Assembly (NCBI GenBank): GCA_963920635.1
Contig: OY987301.1
Location: forward strand, 58,286,560 to 58,350,559
Direction: 5' to 3'
Length of the DNA stretch: 64,000 nucleotides
From: Pseudeuparius sepicola
Taxonomy: Eukaryota > Arthropoda > Insecta > Coleoptera > Anthribidae
Part shown: one piece after another, positions 52,701-64,000 of the stretch
How the letters are laid out: the number at the start of each line of letters is the position of its first letter
Numbering within the stretch: position 1 is the stretch's first letter
Translations under genes and position numbers: made by a program
Notes under the pieces: model-generated
Told to the model about the DNA's origin: nothing
The model's input: only the letters and a program-made list of their open reading frames with translations
Database searches by the model: none

Positions 52701-54720
52701 TTGCGAATTTGATTGGGAAATTATTGAATCAGGGATAACTTCGGAGCATTTGCTGAATTCCCCTGGTTCTACATCGATTCTCTGTTTTCTCGTACCTTTA
52801 GTTTTTATGTGATTTCGATAGGAGATATTTTTTTCTTGTTACTTTCCGTGTATTTCTCTTAACCTTTGTAGTAGAACAGTAGAAATTCATAAAAACTAAA
52901 GTTACGAGAAAACCGTGAATCGACATATAACCAGCGGAATTTACTCCGAAATTATACCTGATTCAACAATTTCCCATTCAATTTCGCAAAAACTGTGTTC
53001 ACACACTGTTCTAATGACTCATTTAAAGAGAAAGTAACACGGAAAGAACATTTCCTATCGAAATTCACATAAAAACTAAAGTTACCAGAAAACAGTGTAT
53101 CGACGTATAACCAGAGGAATTCAGAAAATACTCCGAAATTATCGGTGATTCAATAATTTCCCACCAATTTCGCAAAAACTGTTTTCACACACTGTTCTAC
53201 TACTAAAATTAAGAGAAATACACGGAAAGTAACACGAAAAGAACATTTCCTATCGAAATTCACATAAAAACTAAAGTTACGAGAAAACAGAGAATAGACG
53301 TAGAACCAGCGGAATTCAGCAAATACTTCGAAATTATCCCTGATTCAATAATTTCCCATCCAATTTAGCAAAAGAATATTTCCGCTGGTTCTACGTCGAT
53401 TCTCTGTTTGCTCGTAACTTTAGTTTTTATGTGAATTTCGATAGAAAATGTTCCTTTCGTGTTACTTTCTGGGTATTTCTCTTAAGTTTAGTAGTAGAAC
53501 AGTGTGCGAACACAGTTTTTGCGAAATTGAATGGGAAATTATTGAATCAGAGATAACTTCGGAGCATTTTCTGAATTCCGCTGGTTGTACATCGATTCTC
53601 TGTTTTCTCGTACCTTTAGTTTATATGTGATTTCGATAGGAAATATTCTTTTCGTGTTACTTTCCGTGTATTTCTCTTAACCTTTGTAGTACAACAGTAG
53701 AAATTCATAAAAACTAAAGTTACGAGAAAACAGTGAATCGACGTATAACCAGCGGAATTTAGCAAATATTCCGAAATTATACCTGATTCAACAATTTCCT
53801 ATTCAATTTCTCAAAAACTGTGTTCACACACTGTTCTAAGGACTCATTTAAAGAGAAAGTAACACGGAATGAACATTTCCTATCGAAATTCTCATAAAAA
53901 GTAAAGTTACGAGAAAACAGTGAATCGACGTATAACCAGCGGAATTCAGCAAATACTCCGAAATTATCCGTGATTCAATAATTTCCAATCCAATTTCGCA
54001 AAAACTGTGTTCACCCACTGTTCTAAGGACTCATTTAAAGAGAAATACCCAGAAAGTAACACGGAAAGAACATTTCGTATCGAAATTCACATAAAAACTA
54101 AAGTTACGAGAAAACAGAGAATCGACGAAGAACCAGCGGAATTCAGCAAATACTCCGAAATTGTCCCTGATTCAATAATTTCCCATTCAATTTCGCAAAA
54201 ACTTTATTCGCACACTGTTCTACTACTAAAATTAAGAGAAATAGACGGAAAGTAAAACGAAAAGAACATTTCTTATCGAAATTCACATAAAAACTAAAGT
54301 TACGAGCAAACAGAGAATCGACGTAGAACCAGCGGAATTCAGCAAATACTCTTTTGCTAAATTGGATGGGAAATTAAAGAACATTTCCAATCGAAATTAA
54401 CATAAAAACTAAAGTTATGATAAAACAGAGAATCGACGTATAACAAGCGGAATTTAGCAAATACTCCGAAATTATCCCTGAATCAATAATTTCCCATTCA
54501 ATTTCGCAAAAACTGTGTTCGCACACTGTTCTACTACTAAAATTAACTAAAGTTACGAGAAAACAGAGAATAGACGTAGAACCAGCGGAATTCAGCAAAT
54601 ACTTCGAAATTATCCCTGATTCAATAATTTCCCATCCAATTTAGCAAAGGAGTATTTTCTCGTAACTTTAGTTAATTTTAGTAGTAGAACAGTGTGCGAA
54701 CACAGTTTTTGCGAAATTGG
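49733..54720. repeat. Higher-order unit E (partial, D type)
   Basis: The unit follows D at an offset of 11,582 up to about 54,720, including the 1,023 bp segment and the 65-bp inverted repeat. Private changes seen are AATTCTAGTAG near 52,094 and ATTCTCATAAA near 53,891. After 54,720 the expected continuation of D (43,139 onward) is replaced by sequence matching about 50,280, so the unit is broken by a backward jump of 4,449 bp. Confidence 0.88.
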
Positions 54721-54878
54721 ATGGGAAATTATTGAATCACGGATAATTTCGGAGTATTTGCTGAATTCCTCTGGTTATACGTCGATTCACTGTTTTCTCG
54801 TAACTTTAGTTTTTATGTGAATTTCGATAGGAAATGTGTTAGTTTCCGGGTAATTCTTTTTAAATGAGTAATTAGAAC
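54691..54878 (+). repeat. 188-bp monomer, tandem copy 1
   Basis: This stretch runs from AGTGTGCGAA to the next AGTGTGCGAA, 188 bp later. It includes the GTGTTAGTTTCCGGG variant, seen elsewhere near 11,022 and 50,388, and ends with GAGTAATTAGAAC, a variant of the usual GAGTCCTTAGAAC. It looks identical to the following copy. Confidence 0.88.
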
Positions 54879-55066
54879 AGTGTGCGAACACAGTTTTTGC
54901 GAAATTGGATGGGAAATTATTGAATCACGGATAATTTCGGAGTATTTGCTGAATTCCTCTGGTTATACGTCGATTCACTGTTTTCTCGTAACTTTAGTTT
55001 TTATGTGAATTTCGATAGGAAATGTGTTAGTTTCCGGGTAATTCTTTTTAAATGAGTAATTAGAAC
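54879..55066 (+). repeat. 188-bp monomer, tandem copy 2
   Basis: This is an apparently exact repeat of 54,691-54,878. Two adjacent identical monomers are unusual in this array, where neighbours normally differ, so it marks a very recent single-monomer duplication. The parallel locus at 58,421-58,608 has only one copy. Confidence 0.88.
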
Positions 55067-58000
55067 AGTGTGCGAACACAGTTTTTGCGAAATTGAATGG
55101 GAAATTGTTGAAACAGGGATAATTGTGTATTTCTCTTAAAATGGCCTTAGAACAGTGTGTGAAAATAGTTAATTTGAAATTGGATGATTATTGAATCAGG
55201 GACAATTTCGAAGTATTTGCTGAATTCCGCTACGTCGATTCTCTGTTTTCTCTAGCTTTTTTGTGAATTTCGATAGGAAATGTTCCTTTCGTATTACATT
55301 CCGTATATATCTCTTAAAATTAGTCCTTAGAACAGTGTGTGAAAACAGTTTTTGCGAAATTGATTGTGATTATCAGGGATAACTTCGGAGCATTTGCTGA
55401 ATTCCGCTGGTTGTACATCGATTCTCTGTTTTATCGTACCTTTAGTTTATATGTGATTTCGATAGGAAATATTCTTTTCATGTTACTTTCTGTGTATTTC
55501 TCTTAAAATGAGCCTTAGAACAGTGTGTGAAAATAGTTAATTTGAAATTGGATGGGAAATTATGGAATCAGGGACAATTTCGAAGTATTTTCTAATTTCC
55601 GATGGTTCTACGTCGATTCTCTGTTTTCTCGTAACTTTAGTTTTTTTTGTGAATTTCGATAGGAAATGTTCCTTTCGTATTACATTACGTCTATATCTCT
55701 TAAAATCAGTCCTTAGAACAGTGTGTGAAAACAGGTTTTGCGAAATGGATTGGGAAATTATTGAATCAGGGATAACTTCGGAGCATTTGCTGAATTCCGC
55801 TGGTTCTACATCAATTCTCTGTTTCTCGTACCTTTAGTTTTTATGTGATTTCGATAGGAAACATTCTTTTCGTGTTACTTTCCGTGTATTTATCTTAACC
55901 TTTGTAGTAGAACAGTAGAAATGGGAAATGGGAAATTATTGAATCACGGATAATTTCGGAGTATTTGCTGAATTCCTCTGGTTATACGTCGATTCACTGT
56001 TTTCTCGTAACTTTAGTTTTTATGTGAATTTCGATAGGAAATGTGTTAGTTTCCGGGTAATTCTTTTTAAATGAGTCCTTAGAACAGTGTGCGAACACAG
56101 TTTTTGCGAAATTGAATGGGAAATTGTTGAAACAGGGATAATTGTGTATTTCTCTTAAAATGGCCTTAGAACAGTGTGTGAAAATAGTTAATTTGAAATT
56201 GGATGATTATTGAATCAGGGACAATTTCGAAGTATTTGCTGAATTCCGCTACGTCGATTCTCTGTTTTCTCTAGTTTTTTTGTGAATTTGGATAGGAAAT
56301 GTTCCTTTCGTATTACATTCCGTATATATCTCTTAAAATTAGTCCTTAGAACAGTGTGTGAAAACAGTTTTTGCGAAATTGATTGTGAAATTATTGTATC
56401 AGGGATAACTTCGGAGCATTTGCTGAATTCCGCTGGTTGTACATCGATTCTCTGTTTTCTCGTACCTTTAGTTTATATGTGATTTCGATAGGAAATATTC
56501 TTTTCGTGTTACTTTCTGTGTATTTCTCTTAAAATGAGCCTTAGAACAGTGTGTGAAAATAGTTAATTTGAAATTGGATGGGAAATTATGGAATCAGGGA
56601 CAATTTCGAAGTATTTTCTAATTTCCGATGGTTCTACGTCGATTCTCTGTTTTCTCGTAACTTTAGTTTTTTTGTGAATTTCGATAGGAAATGTTCCTTT
56701 CGTATTACATTCCGTCTATATCTCTTAAAATCAGTCCTTAGAATAGTGTGTGAAAACAGTTTTTGCGAGATTGATTGGGAAATTATTGAATCAGGGATAA
56801 CTTCGGAGCATTTGCTGAATTCCGCTGGTTCTACGTCGATTCTCTGTTTTCTCGTACCTTTAGTTTTTATGTGATTTCGATAGGAGATATTCTTTTCTTG
56901 TTACTTTCCGTGTATTTCTCTTTACCTTTGTAGTACAACAGTAGAAATTCACAAAAACTAAAGTTACGAGAAAACAGTGAATCGACGTATAACCAGCGGA
57001 ATTTAGCAAATACTCCAAAATTATCCCTGATTCAAAAATTTCCCATTCCATTTCGCAAAAACTGTATTCGCACACTGTTCTAAGAACTCATTTAAAGAGA
57101 AAGTAACACGGAAAGAACATTTCCTATCGAAATTCACATAAAAACTAAAGTTACCAGAAAACAGTGTATCGACGTATAACCAGAGGAATTCAGAAAATAC
57201 TCCGAAATTATCGGTGATTCAATAATTTCCCACCAATTTCGCAAAAACTGTTTTCACACACTGTTCTACTACTAAAATTAAGAGAAATACACGGAAAGTA
57301 ACACGAAAAGAACATTTCCTATCGAAATTCACATAAAAACTAAAGTTACGAGAAAACAGAGAATATTGAATTGAATGGGAAATTATTGAATCAGAGATAA
57401 CTTCGGAGCATTTGCTGAATTCCGCTGGTTGTACATCGATTCTCTGTTTTCTCGTACCTTTATTTTATATGTGATTTCGATAGGAAATATTCTTTTCGTG
57501 TTACTTTCCGTGTATTTCTCTTAACCTTTGTAGTTCAACAGTAGAAATTCATAAAAACTAAAGTTACGAGAAAACAGTGAATCGACGTATAACCAGCGGA
57601 ATTTAGCAAATATTCCGAAATTATACCTGATTCAACAATTTCCTATTCAATTTCTCAAAAACTGTGTTCACACACTGTTCTAAGGACTCATTTAAAGAGA
57701 AAGTAACACGGAATGAACATTTCCTATCGAAATTCACATAAAAAGTAAAGTTACGAGAAAACAGTGAATCGACGTATAACCAGCGGAATTCAGCAAATAC
57801 TCCGAAATTATCCGTGATTCAATAATTTCCAATCCAATTTCGCAAAAACTGTGTTCACCCACTGTTCTAAGGACTCATTTAAAGAGAAATACCCAGAAAG
57901 TAACACGGAAAGAACATTTCGTATCGAAATTCACATAAAAACTAAAGTTACGAGAAAACAGAGAATCGACGAAGAACCAGCGGAATTCAGCAAATACTCC

Positions 58001-59890
58001 GAAATTGTCCCTGATTCAATAATTTCCCATTCAATTTCGCAAAAACTTTATTCGCACACTGTTCTACTACTAAAATTAAGAGAAATAGACGGAAAGTAAA
58101 ACGAAAAGAACATTTCTTATCGAAATTAACATAAAAACTAAAGTTATGATAAAACAGAGAATCGACGTATAACAAGCGAAATTTAGCAAATACTCCGAAA
58201 TTATCCCTGAATCAATAATTTCCCATTCAATTTCGCAAAAACTGTGTTCGCACACTGTTCTACTACTAAAATTAACTAAAGTTACGAGAAAACAGAGAAT
58301 AGACGTAGAACCAGCGGAATTCAGCAAATACTTCGAAATTATCCCTGATTCAATAATTTCCCATCCAATTTAGCAAAGGAGTATTTTCTCGTAACTTTAG
58401 TTAATTTTAGTAGTAGAACAGTGTGCGAACACAGTTTTTGCGAAATTGGATGGGAAATTATTGAATCACGGATAATTTCGGAGTATTTGCTGAATTCCTC
58501 TGGTTATACGTCGATTCACTGTTTTCTCGTAACTTTAGTTTTTATGTGAATTTCGATAGGAAATGTGTTAGTTTCCGGGTAATTCTTTTTAAATGAGTAA
58601 TTAGAACAGTGTGCGAACACAGTTTTTGCGAAATTGAATGGGAAATTGTTGAAACAGGGATAATTGTGTATTTCTCTTAAAATGGCCTTAGAACAGTGTG
58701 TGAAAATAGTTAATTTGAAATTGGATGATTATTGAATCAGGGACAATTTCGAAGTATTTGCTGAATTCCGCTACGTCGATTCTCTGTTTTCTCTAGCTTT
58801 TTTGTGAATTTCGATAGGAAATGTTCCTTTCGTATTACATTCCGTATATATCTCTTAAAATTAGTCCTTAGAACAGTGTGTGAAAACAGTTTTTGCGAAA
58901 TTGATTGTGATTATCAGGGATAACTTCGGAGCATTTGCTGAATTCCGCTGGTTGTACATCGATTCTCTGTTTTATCGTACCTTTAGTTTATATGTGATTT
59001 CGATAGGAAATATTCTTTTCGTGTTACTTTCTGTGTATTTCTCTTAAAATGAGCCTTAGAACAGTGTGTGAAAATAGTTAATTTGAAATTGGATGGGAAA
59101 TTATGGAATCAGGGACAATTTCGAAGTATTTTCTAATTTCCGATGGTTCTACGTCGATTCTCTGTTTTCTCGTAACTTTAGTTTTTTTGTGAATTTCGAT
59201 AGGAAATGTTCCTTTCGTATTACATTACGTCTATATCTCTTAAAATCAGTCCTTAGAACAGTGTGTGAAAACAGTTTTTGCGAAATTGATTGGGAAATTA
59301 TTGAATCAGGGATAACTTCGGAGCATTTGCTGAATTCCGCTGGTTCTACATCGATTCTCTGTTTTCTCGTACCTTTAGTTTTTATGTGATTTCGATAGGA
59401 GATATTCTTTTCTTGTTACTTTCCGTGTATTTCTCTTTACCTTTGTAGTACAACAGTAGAAATTCACAAAAACTAAAGTTACGAGAAAACAGTGAATCGA
59501 CGTATAACCAGCGGAATTTAGCAATACTCCAAAATTATCCCTGATTCAAAAATTTCCCATTCCATTTCGCTAAAACTGTATTCGCACACTGTTCTAAGAA
59601 CTCATTTAAAGAGAAAGTAACACGGAAAGAACATTTCCTATCGAAATTCACATAAAAACTAGAGTTACGAGAAAACAGTGAATCGACGTATAACCAGCGG
59701 AATTCAGCAAATACTCCGAAATTATCCGTGATTCAATAATTTCCCATCCTATTTCGCAAAAACTGTGTTCACCCACTGTTCTAAGGACTCATTTAAAGAG
59801 AAATACCCAGAAAGTAACACGGAAAGAACATTTCGTATCGAAATTCACATAAAAACTAAAGTTACGAGAAAACAGAGAATCGGCGAAGAA

Positions 59891-60695
59891 CCAGCGGAAT
59901 TTTGTAAATACTCCGAAATTTTCCCTGATTCAATAATTTCCCATTCAATTTCGCAAAAACTGTGTTCGCACACTGTTCTGCTACTAAAATTAAGAGAAAT
60001 ACACGGAAAGTAAAACGAAAAGAACATTTCCTATCGAAATTCACATAAAAACTAAAGTTACGAGCAAACAGAGAATCGACGTAGAACCAGCAAATACTCT
60101 TTTGCTAAATTGGATGGGAAATTATTGAATCAGGGATAATTTCGAAGTATTTGCTGAATTCCGCTGGTTCTACGTCTATTCTCTGTTTTCTCGTAACTTT
60201 AGTTTTTATGTGAATTTCGATAGGAAATGTTCTTTTCGTGTTACTTTCCGTGTATTCTCTTAATTTTAGTAGTAGAACAATGTGTGAAAACAGTTTTTGC
60301 GAAATTGGTGGGAAATTATTGAGTCACCGATAATTTCGGAGTATTTTCTGAATTCCGCTGGTTCTACATTGATTCTCTGCTTCTCGCAGAGAATCGTTCT
60401 TTCCGTGTTACTTTCCGGGTATTTCTCTTTAAATGAGTCCTTAGAACAGTGTGCGAACACAGTTTTTGCGAAATTGAAACGGAAATTATAGAAACAGGGA
60501 TAATTTCGGTGTATTTGCTAAATTCCGCTGGATATACGTCGATTCACTGTCTTCTCGAAACTTTAGTTTTTATGAATTTCTACTGTTGTACTACAAAGGT
60601 TAAGAGAAATACACGGAAAGTAACACGAAAAGAATATTTCTTATCGAAATCACATAAAAACTAAAGGTACGAGAAAACAGAGAATCGATGTACAA
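59891..60695. repeat. 805-bp tandem duplication, copy 1
   Basis: The block repeats at an offset of 805 bp. It starts at CCAGCGGAATTTTGTAAA, a variant of the usual GGAATTCAG that destroys the EcoRI site. It contains the 10-bp-stem hairpin at 60,371. Part of it resembles unit E (51,700 onward) and part resembles unit D (43,474 onward), so a switch lies between about 60,300 and 60,550. Confidence 0.85.
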
Positions 60696-61467
60696 CCAGC
60701 GGAATTTTGTAAATACTCCGAAATTTTCCCTGATTCAATAATTTCCCATTCAATTTCGCAAAAACTGTGTTCGCACACTGTTCTGCTACTAAAATTAAGA
60801 GAAATACACGGAAAGTAAAACGAAAAGAACATTTCCTATCGAAATTCACATAAAAAGTAAAGTTACGAGCAAACAGAGAATCGACGTAGAACCAGCAAAT
60901 ACTCTTTTGCTAAATTGGATGGGAAATTATTGAATCAGGGATAATTTCGAAGTATTTGCTGAATTCCGCTGGTTCTACGTCTATTCTCTGTTTTCTCGTA
61001 ACTTTAGTTTTTATGTGAATTTCGATAGGAAATGTTCTTTTCGTGTTACTTTCCGTGTATTCTCTTAATTTTAGTAGTAGAACAATGTGTGAAAACAGTT
61101 TTTGCGAAATTGGTGGGAAATTATTGAGTCACCGATAATTTCGGAGTATTTTCTGAATTCCGCTGGTTCTACATTGATTCTCTGCTTCTCGCAGAGAATC
61201 GTTCTTTCCGTGTTACTTTCCGGGTATTTCTCTTTAAATGAGTCCTTAGAACAGTGTGCGAACACAGTTTTTGCGAAATTGAAACGGAAATTATAGAAAC
61301 AGGGATAATTTCGGTGTATTTGCTAAATTCCGCTGGATATACGTCGATTCACTGTCTTCTCGAAACTTTAGTTTTTATGAATTTCTACTGTTGTACTACA
61401 AAGGTTAAGAGAAATACACGGAAAGTAACACGAAAAGAATATTTCTTATCGAAATCACATAAAAAGT
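60696..61467. repeat. 805-bp tandem duplication, copy 2
   Basis: This is the second copy, with hairpin at 61,176, matching copy 1 to about 61,461. There copy 1 reads ACTAAAGGTACG and copy 2 reads AGTAAAGTTACG, and copy 2 continues as the unit D sequence. The duplication boundary therefore lies close to 60,650-60,696. Confidence 0.83.
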
Positions 61468-63887
61468 AAAGTTACGAGAAAACAGTGAATCGACGTATAA
61501 CAAGCAATTTAGCAAATACGCCGAAATTATCCGTGATTCAATAATTTCCCATCCAATTTCGCAAAAACTGTGTTTACACACTGTTCTACTACTAAAATTA
61601 AGAGAAATACACACAAAGTAAAACGAAAAGAACATTTCCTATCGAAATTCACATAAAAACTAAAGTTACGAGCAAACAGAGAATCGACGTAGAACCAGCG
61701 GAATTCAGCAAATACTCTTTTGCTAAATTGGATGGGAAATTATTGAATCAGGGATAATTTCGAAATATTTGCTGAATTCCGCTGGTTCTACGTCTATTCT
61801 CTGTTTTCTCGTAATTTTAGTTTTTATGTGAATTTCGATAGGAAATGATCTTTTCTTGTTACTTTCTGTGTATTTCTCTTAAAATGGCTTTAGAACAGTG
61901 TGTGAAAATAGTTACTTTGAAATTGGATGATTATTGAATGGATTGGATTGGATGATTATTGAATCAGGGACAATTTCGAAGTATTTGCTGAATTCCGCTA
62001 CGTCGATTCTCTGTTTTCTCTAGTTTTTTTGTGAATTTCGATAGGAAATGTTCCTTTCGGATTACATTCCGTATATATCTCTTAAAATTAGTCCTTAGAA
62101 CAGTGTGTGAAAACAGTTTTTGCTAAATTGATTGTGAAATTGTTGAATCAGGGATAACTTCGGAGCATTTGCTGAATTCCGCTGGTTGTACATCGATTCT
62201 CTGTTTTCTCGTACCTTTAGTTTTTATGTGATTTCGATAGGAAATATTCTTTTCGTGTTACTTTCCGTGTATTTTTCTTAACCTTTGTAGTACAACAGTA
62301 GAAATTCATAAAAACTAAAGTTACGAGAAGACAGTGAATCGACGTATAACCAGCGGAATTTAGCAAATACTCCGAAATTATCCCTGATTCAAAAATTTCC
62401 CATTCCATTTCGCAAAAACTGTGTTCGCACACTATTCTAACGACTCATTTTAAGAGAAATACACGAAAGTAACACGTAAAGAACATTTCCTATAGAAATT
62501 CACTAAAAACTAAAGTTACGAGAAAACAGTGAATCGACGTATAACCAGCGGAATTCAGCAAATACTCCGAAATTATCCGTGATTCAATAATTTCCCATCC
62601 AATTTCGCAAAAACTGTGTTCACACACTGTTCTACTACTAAAATTAAGAGAAATACACGGAAAGTAACACGAAAAGAACATTTCCTATCGAAATTCACAT
62701 AAAAACTAAAGTTACGAGAAAACAGAGAATAGACGTAGAACCAGCGGAATTCAGCAAATACTTCGAAATTATCCCTGATTCAAAAATTTCCCATCCAATT
62801 TCGCAAAAACTGTGTTCGCACACTGTTCTAGTATTAAAATTAAGAGAAATACACGGAAAGTAAAACGAAAAGAACATATCCTATCGAAATTCACACAAAA
62901 ACTTAAGTTACGAGAAAACAGTGAATCGACGTATAACCAGCGGAATTTAGCATATACTCCGAAATTATCCCTGATTCGACAATTTCCCATTCAATTTCGC
63001 AAAAACTGTGTTCGCACATTGTTCTAAGGATTCATTTAAAGAGAAATACCCAGAGAGTAACACGGAAAGAACATTTTAAGACAAAAACATGAATCGACGT
63101 ATAACCAGAGGAATTCAGAAAATACTCCGACATTATCCGTGTTTCGATAATTTCCCATCCAATTTCGCAAAAACTGTTTTCACACACTGTTCTAAGGACT
63201 CATTTTAAGAGATATACAGAGAAAGTAACACGAAAAGAACATTTCCTATCGAAATTCACATAAAAACTAAAGTTACGAGAAAACAGAGAATAGACGTGCG
63301 GAATTCAGCAGATACTTCGAAATTATCCCTGATTCAATAATTACCCATCCAATTTAGCAAAAGAGTATTTGCTGAATTCCGCTGGTTCTACGTCGATTCT
63401 CTGTTTGCTCGTAACTTTAGTTTTTATATGAATTTCGATAGGAATTGTTCTTTTCGTGTTACTTTCTGGGTAACTGAGTCCTTAGAACAATATGTGAACA
63501 CAGTTTTTGCGAAATTGGATGGGAAATTATTGAATCACGGATAATTTCGGAGTATTTGCTGAATTCCGCTGGTTCTTCGTCGATTCTCTGTTTTCTCGTA
63601 ACTTTAGTTTTTAGTGAATTTCGATAGGAAATGTTCTTTACGTGTTACTTTCGTGTATTTCTCTTAAAATGAGTCCTTAGAACAGTGTGCGAACACAGTT
63701 TTTGCGAAATGGAACGGGAATTTTTTTAATCAGGGATTATTTGCTAAATTCCGCTATTTATACATCGATTCACTGTTTTCTCGTAACTTTAGTTTTTATG
63801 AATTTCTACTGTTCTACTACAAAGGTTAAGAGAAATACACGGAAAGTAAAATTTCCCATTCCATTTCGCAAAAACTTTGTTCACACA
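60917..63887. repeat. Displaced copy of unit D segment 43,137-46,107
   Basis: The match holds at a constant offset of 17,780 across about 2.97 kb. It includes the full-length GTGATTTCGATAGG near 62,229, which separates it from B and C. It ends at 63,887, where unit D reads TTCACTTTCACTTTG but this copy continues TTCACACACTGTTC. Confidence 0.88.
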
Positions 63888-64000
63888 CTGTTCTACTACT
63901 AAAATTAAGAGAAATACACGGAAAGTAACACGAAAAGAACATTTCCTATCGAAATTCACATAAAAACTAAAGTTACGAGAAAACAGAGAATCGATGTAGA
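63888..64000 (-). repeat. Terminal minus-strand monomer part
   Basis: The tail is ordinary minus-strand satellite running off the window end. It departs from the equivalent place in the other units, where the CTTTGTTC tract is doubled and orientation flips to plus. The array very probably continues beyond 64,000. Confidence 0.8.

Larger units (their letters stand above)
54721..60916. repeat. Mosaic zone of shuffled higher-order pieces
   Basis: Successive stretches match earlier positions at changing offsets. About 54,720-55,720 matches 50,280-51,090 (offsets 4,449 and then 4,637). From 55,727 to about 57,100 matches 50,071 onward (offset 5,656). About 57,100-57,360 matches 53,031 onward (4,069). 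About 57,370-58,110 matches 53,520 onward (3,844), and after a 115 bp deletion 58,130-58,440 matches at 3,729. Then 58,600-59,250 repeats 55,060 onward (3,541), sharing the variants CTCTAGCTTTT and TTTTATCG. From 59,390 to about 60,300 matches 51,218 onward (8,170). It is a recombination patchwork of unit E. Confidence 0.8.
1..64000. repeat. Strand-switching satellite array (about 196 bp monomer)
   Basis: The entire window is made of copies of one monomer family of roughly 185-200 bp. Landmarks recur throughout: GAATTCCGCTGGTT, GAATTTCGATAGGAAATG and CAGTTTTTGCGAAATT on the plus strand, and their reverse complements where the monomer is inverted. I followed these landmarks from end to end and found no stretch over 300 bp lacking them. 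Monomers change strand many times, in runs from about 50 bp to about 1.5 kb. No coding gene, tRNA, rRNA or mobile-element protein is visible. Intact reading frames are short, overlap on opposite strands and recur only with the repeat. The satellite family is not one I recognise. A centromeric or heterochromatic role is plausible from general knowledge of such arrays but is not shown by the sequence. Confidence 0.97.

Noticed and set aside
1..64000. CRISPR array
   Set aside because: Repeats are about 196 bp with related sequence throughout and no unique spacers. Period and orientation changes do not fit CRISPR architecture, and no cas genes are present.

Overview
The whole 64 kb window is tandemly repeated, non-coding satellite DNA. 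I can support no protein-coding gene, rRNA, tRNA, CRISPR array, transposase or phage feature. Every part I read is built from one monomer family of about 196 bp (a representative copy is 34.7% G+C), present on both strands. The array changes strand every few hundred bases, usually at a short inverted-repeat junction. The open reading frames are all short (at most about 135 codons) and recur only because the satellite recurs. They often overlap each other on opposite strands and do not extend from monomer to monomer.

This points to a eukaryotic genome, in a pericentromeric, centromeric, subtelomeric or other heterochromatic satellite block. I cannot name the species or recognise the satellite family. 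The representative monomer carries 10 CpG where base composition predicts about 5.7, so CpG has not been depleted. That fits a genome with little germline CpG methylation, as in many invertebrates, or very recent homogenisation. This is inference.

Layout. (1) 1-6,880: heterogeneous, strand-flipping monomers with two large inverted repeats (1-612 against 1,875-2,569; 2,244-3,043 against 4,986-5,785) and an inverted copy of a piece of the higher-order unit (about 3,617-4,420). (2) 6,881-17,044: a rearranged first higher-order unit with an internal 2.41 kb tandem duplication. (3) 17,045-27,597 and 27,598-38,150: two successive higher-order units of 10,553 bp that matched wherever I compared them. 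(4) 38,151-49,732: an 11,582 bp version of the unit, longer by a 1,023 bp segment bounded by 31-bp direct repeats and by a 6 bp indel. (5) 49,733-54,720: the start of another 11,582 bp type unit. (6) 54,721-about 60,900: a mosaic of pieces of the unit with local duplications of 188 bp, about 3.54 kb and 805 bp. (7) About 60,917-63,887: a displaced copy of 43,137-46,107, followed by a 113 bp tail to the window end.

Three features stand out: an 18-bp dyad-symmetric motif in most monomers (ACnGTGTnCGnACACnGT), a perfect 10-bp stem/5-nt loop hairpin repeated eleven times, and a perfect 65-bp inverted repeat present five times. Copy-specific variants allow a partial history: a deletion-bearing unit was duplicated to give the two 10,553 bp copies, while the longer units descend from a different sub-variant.
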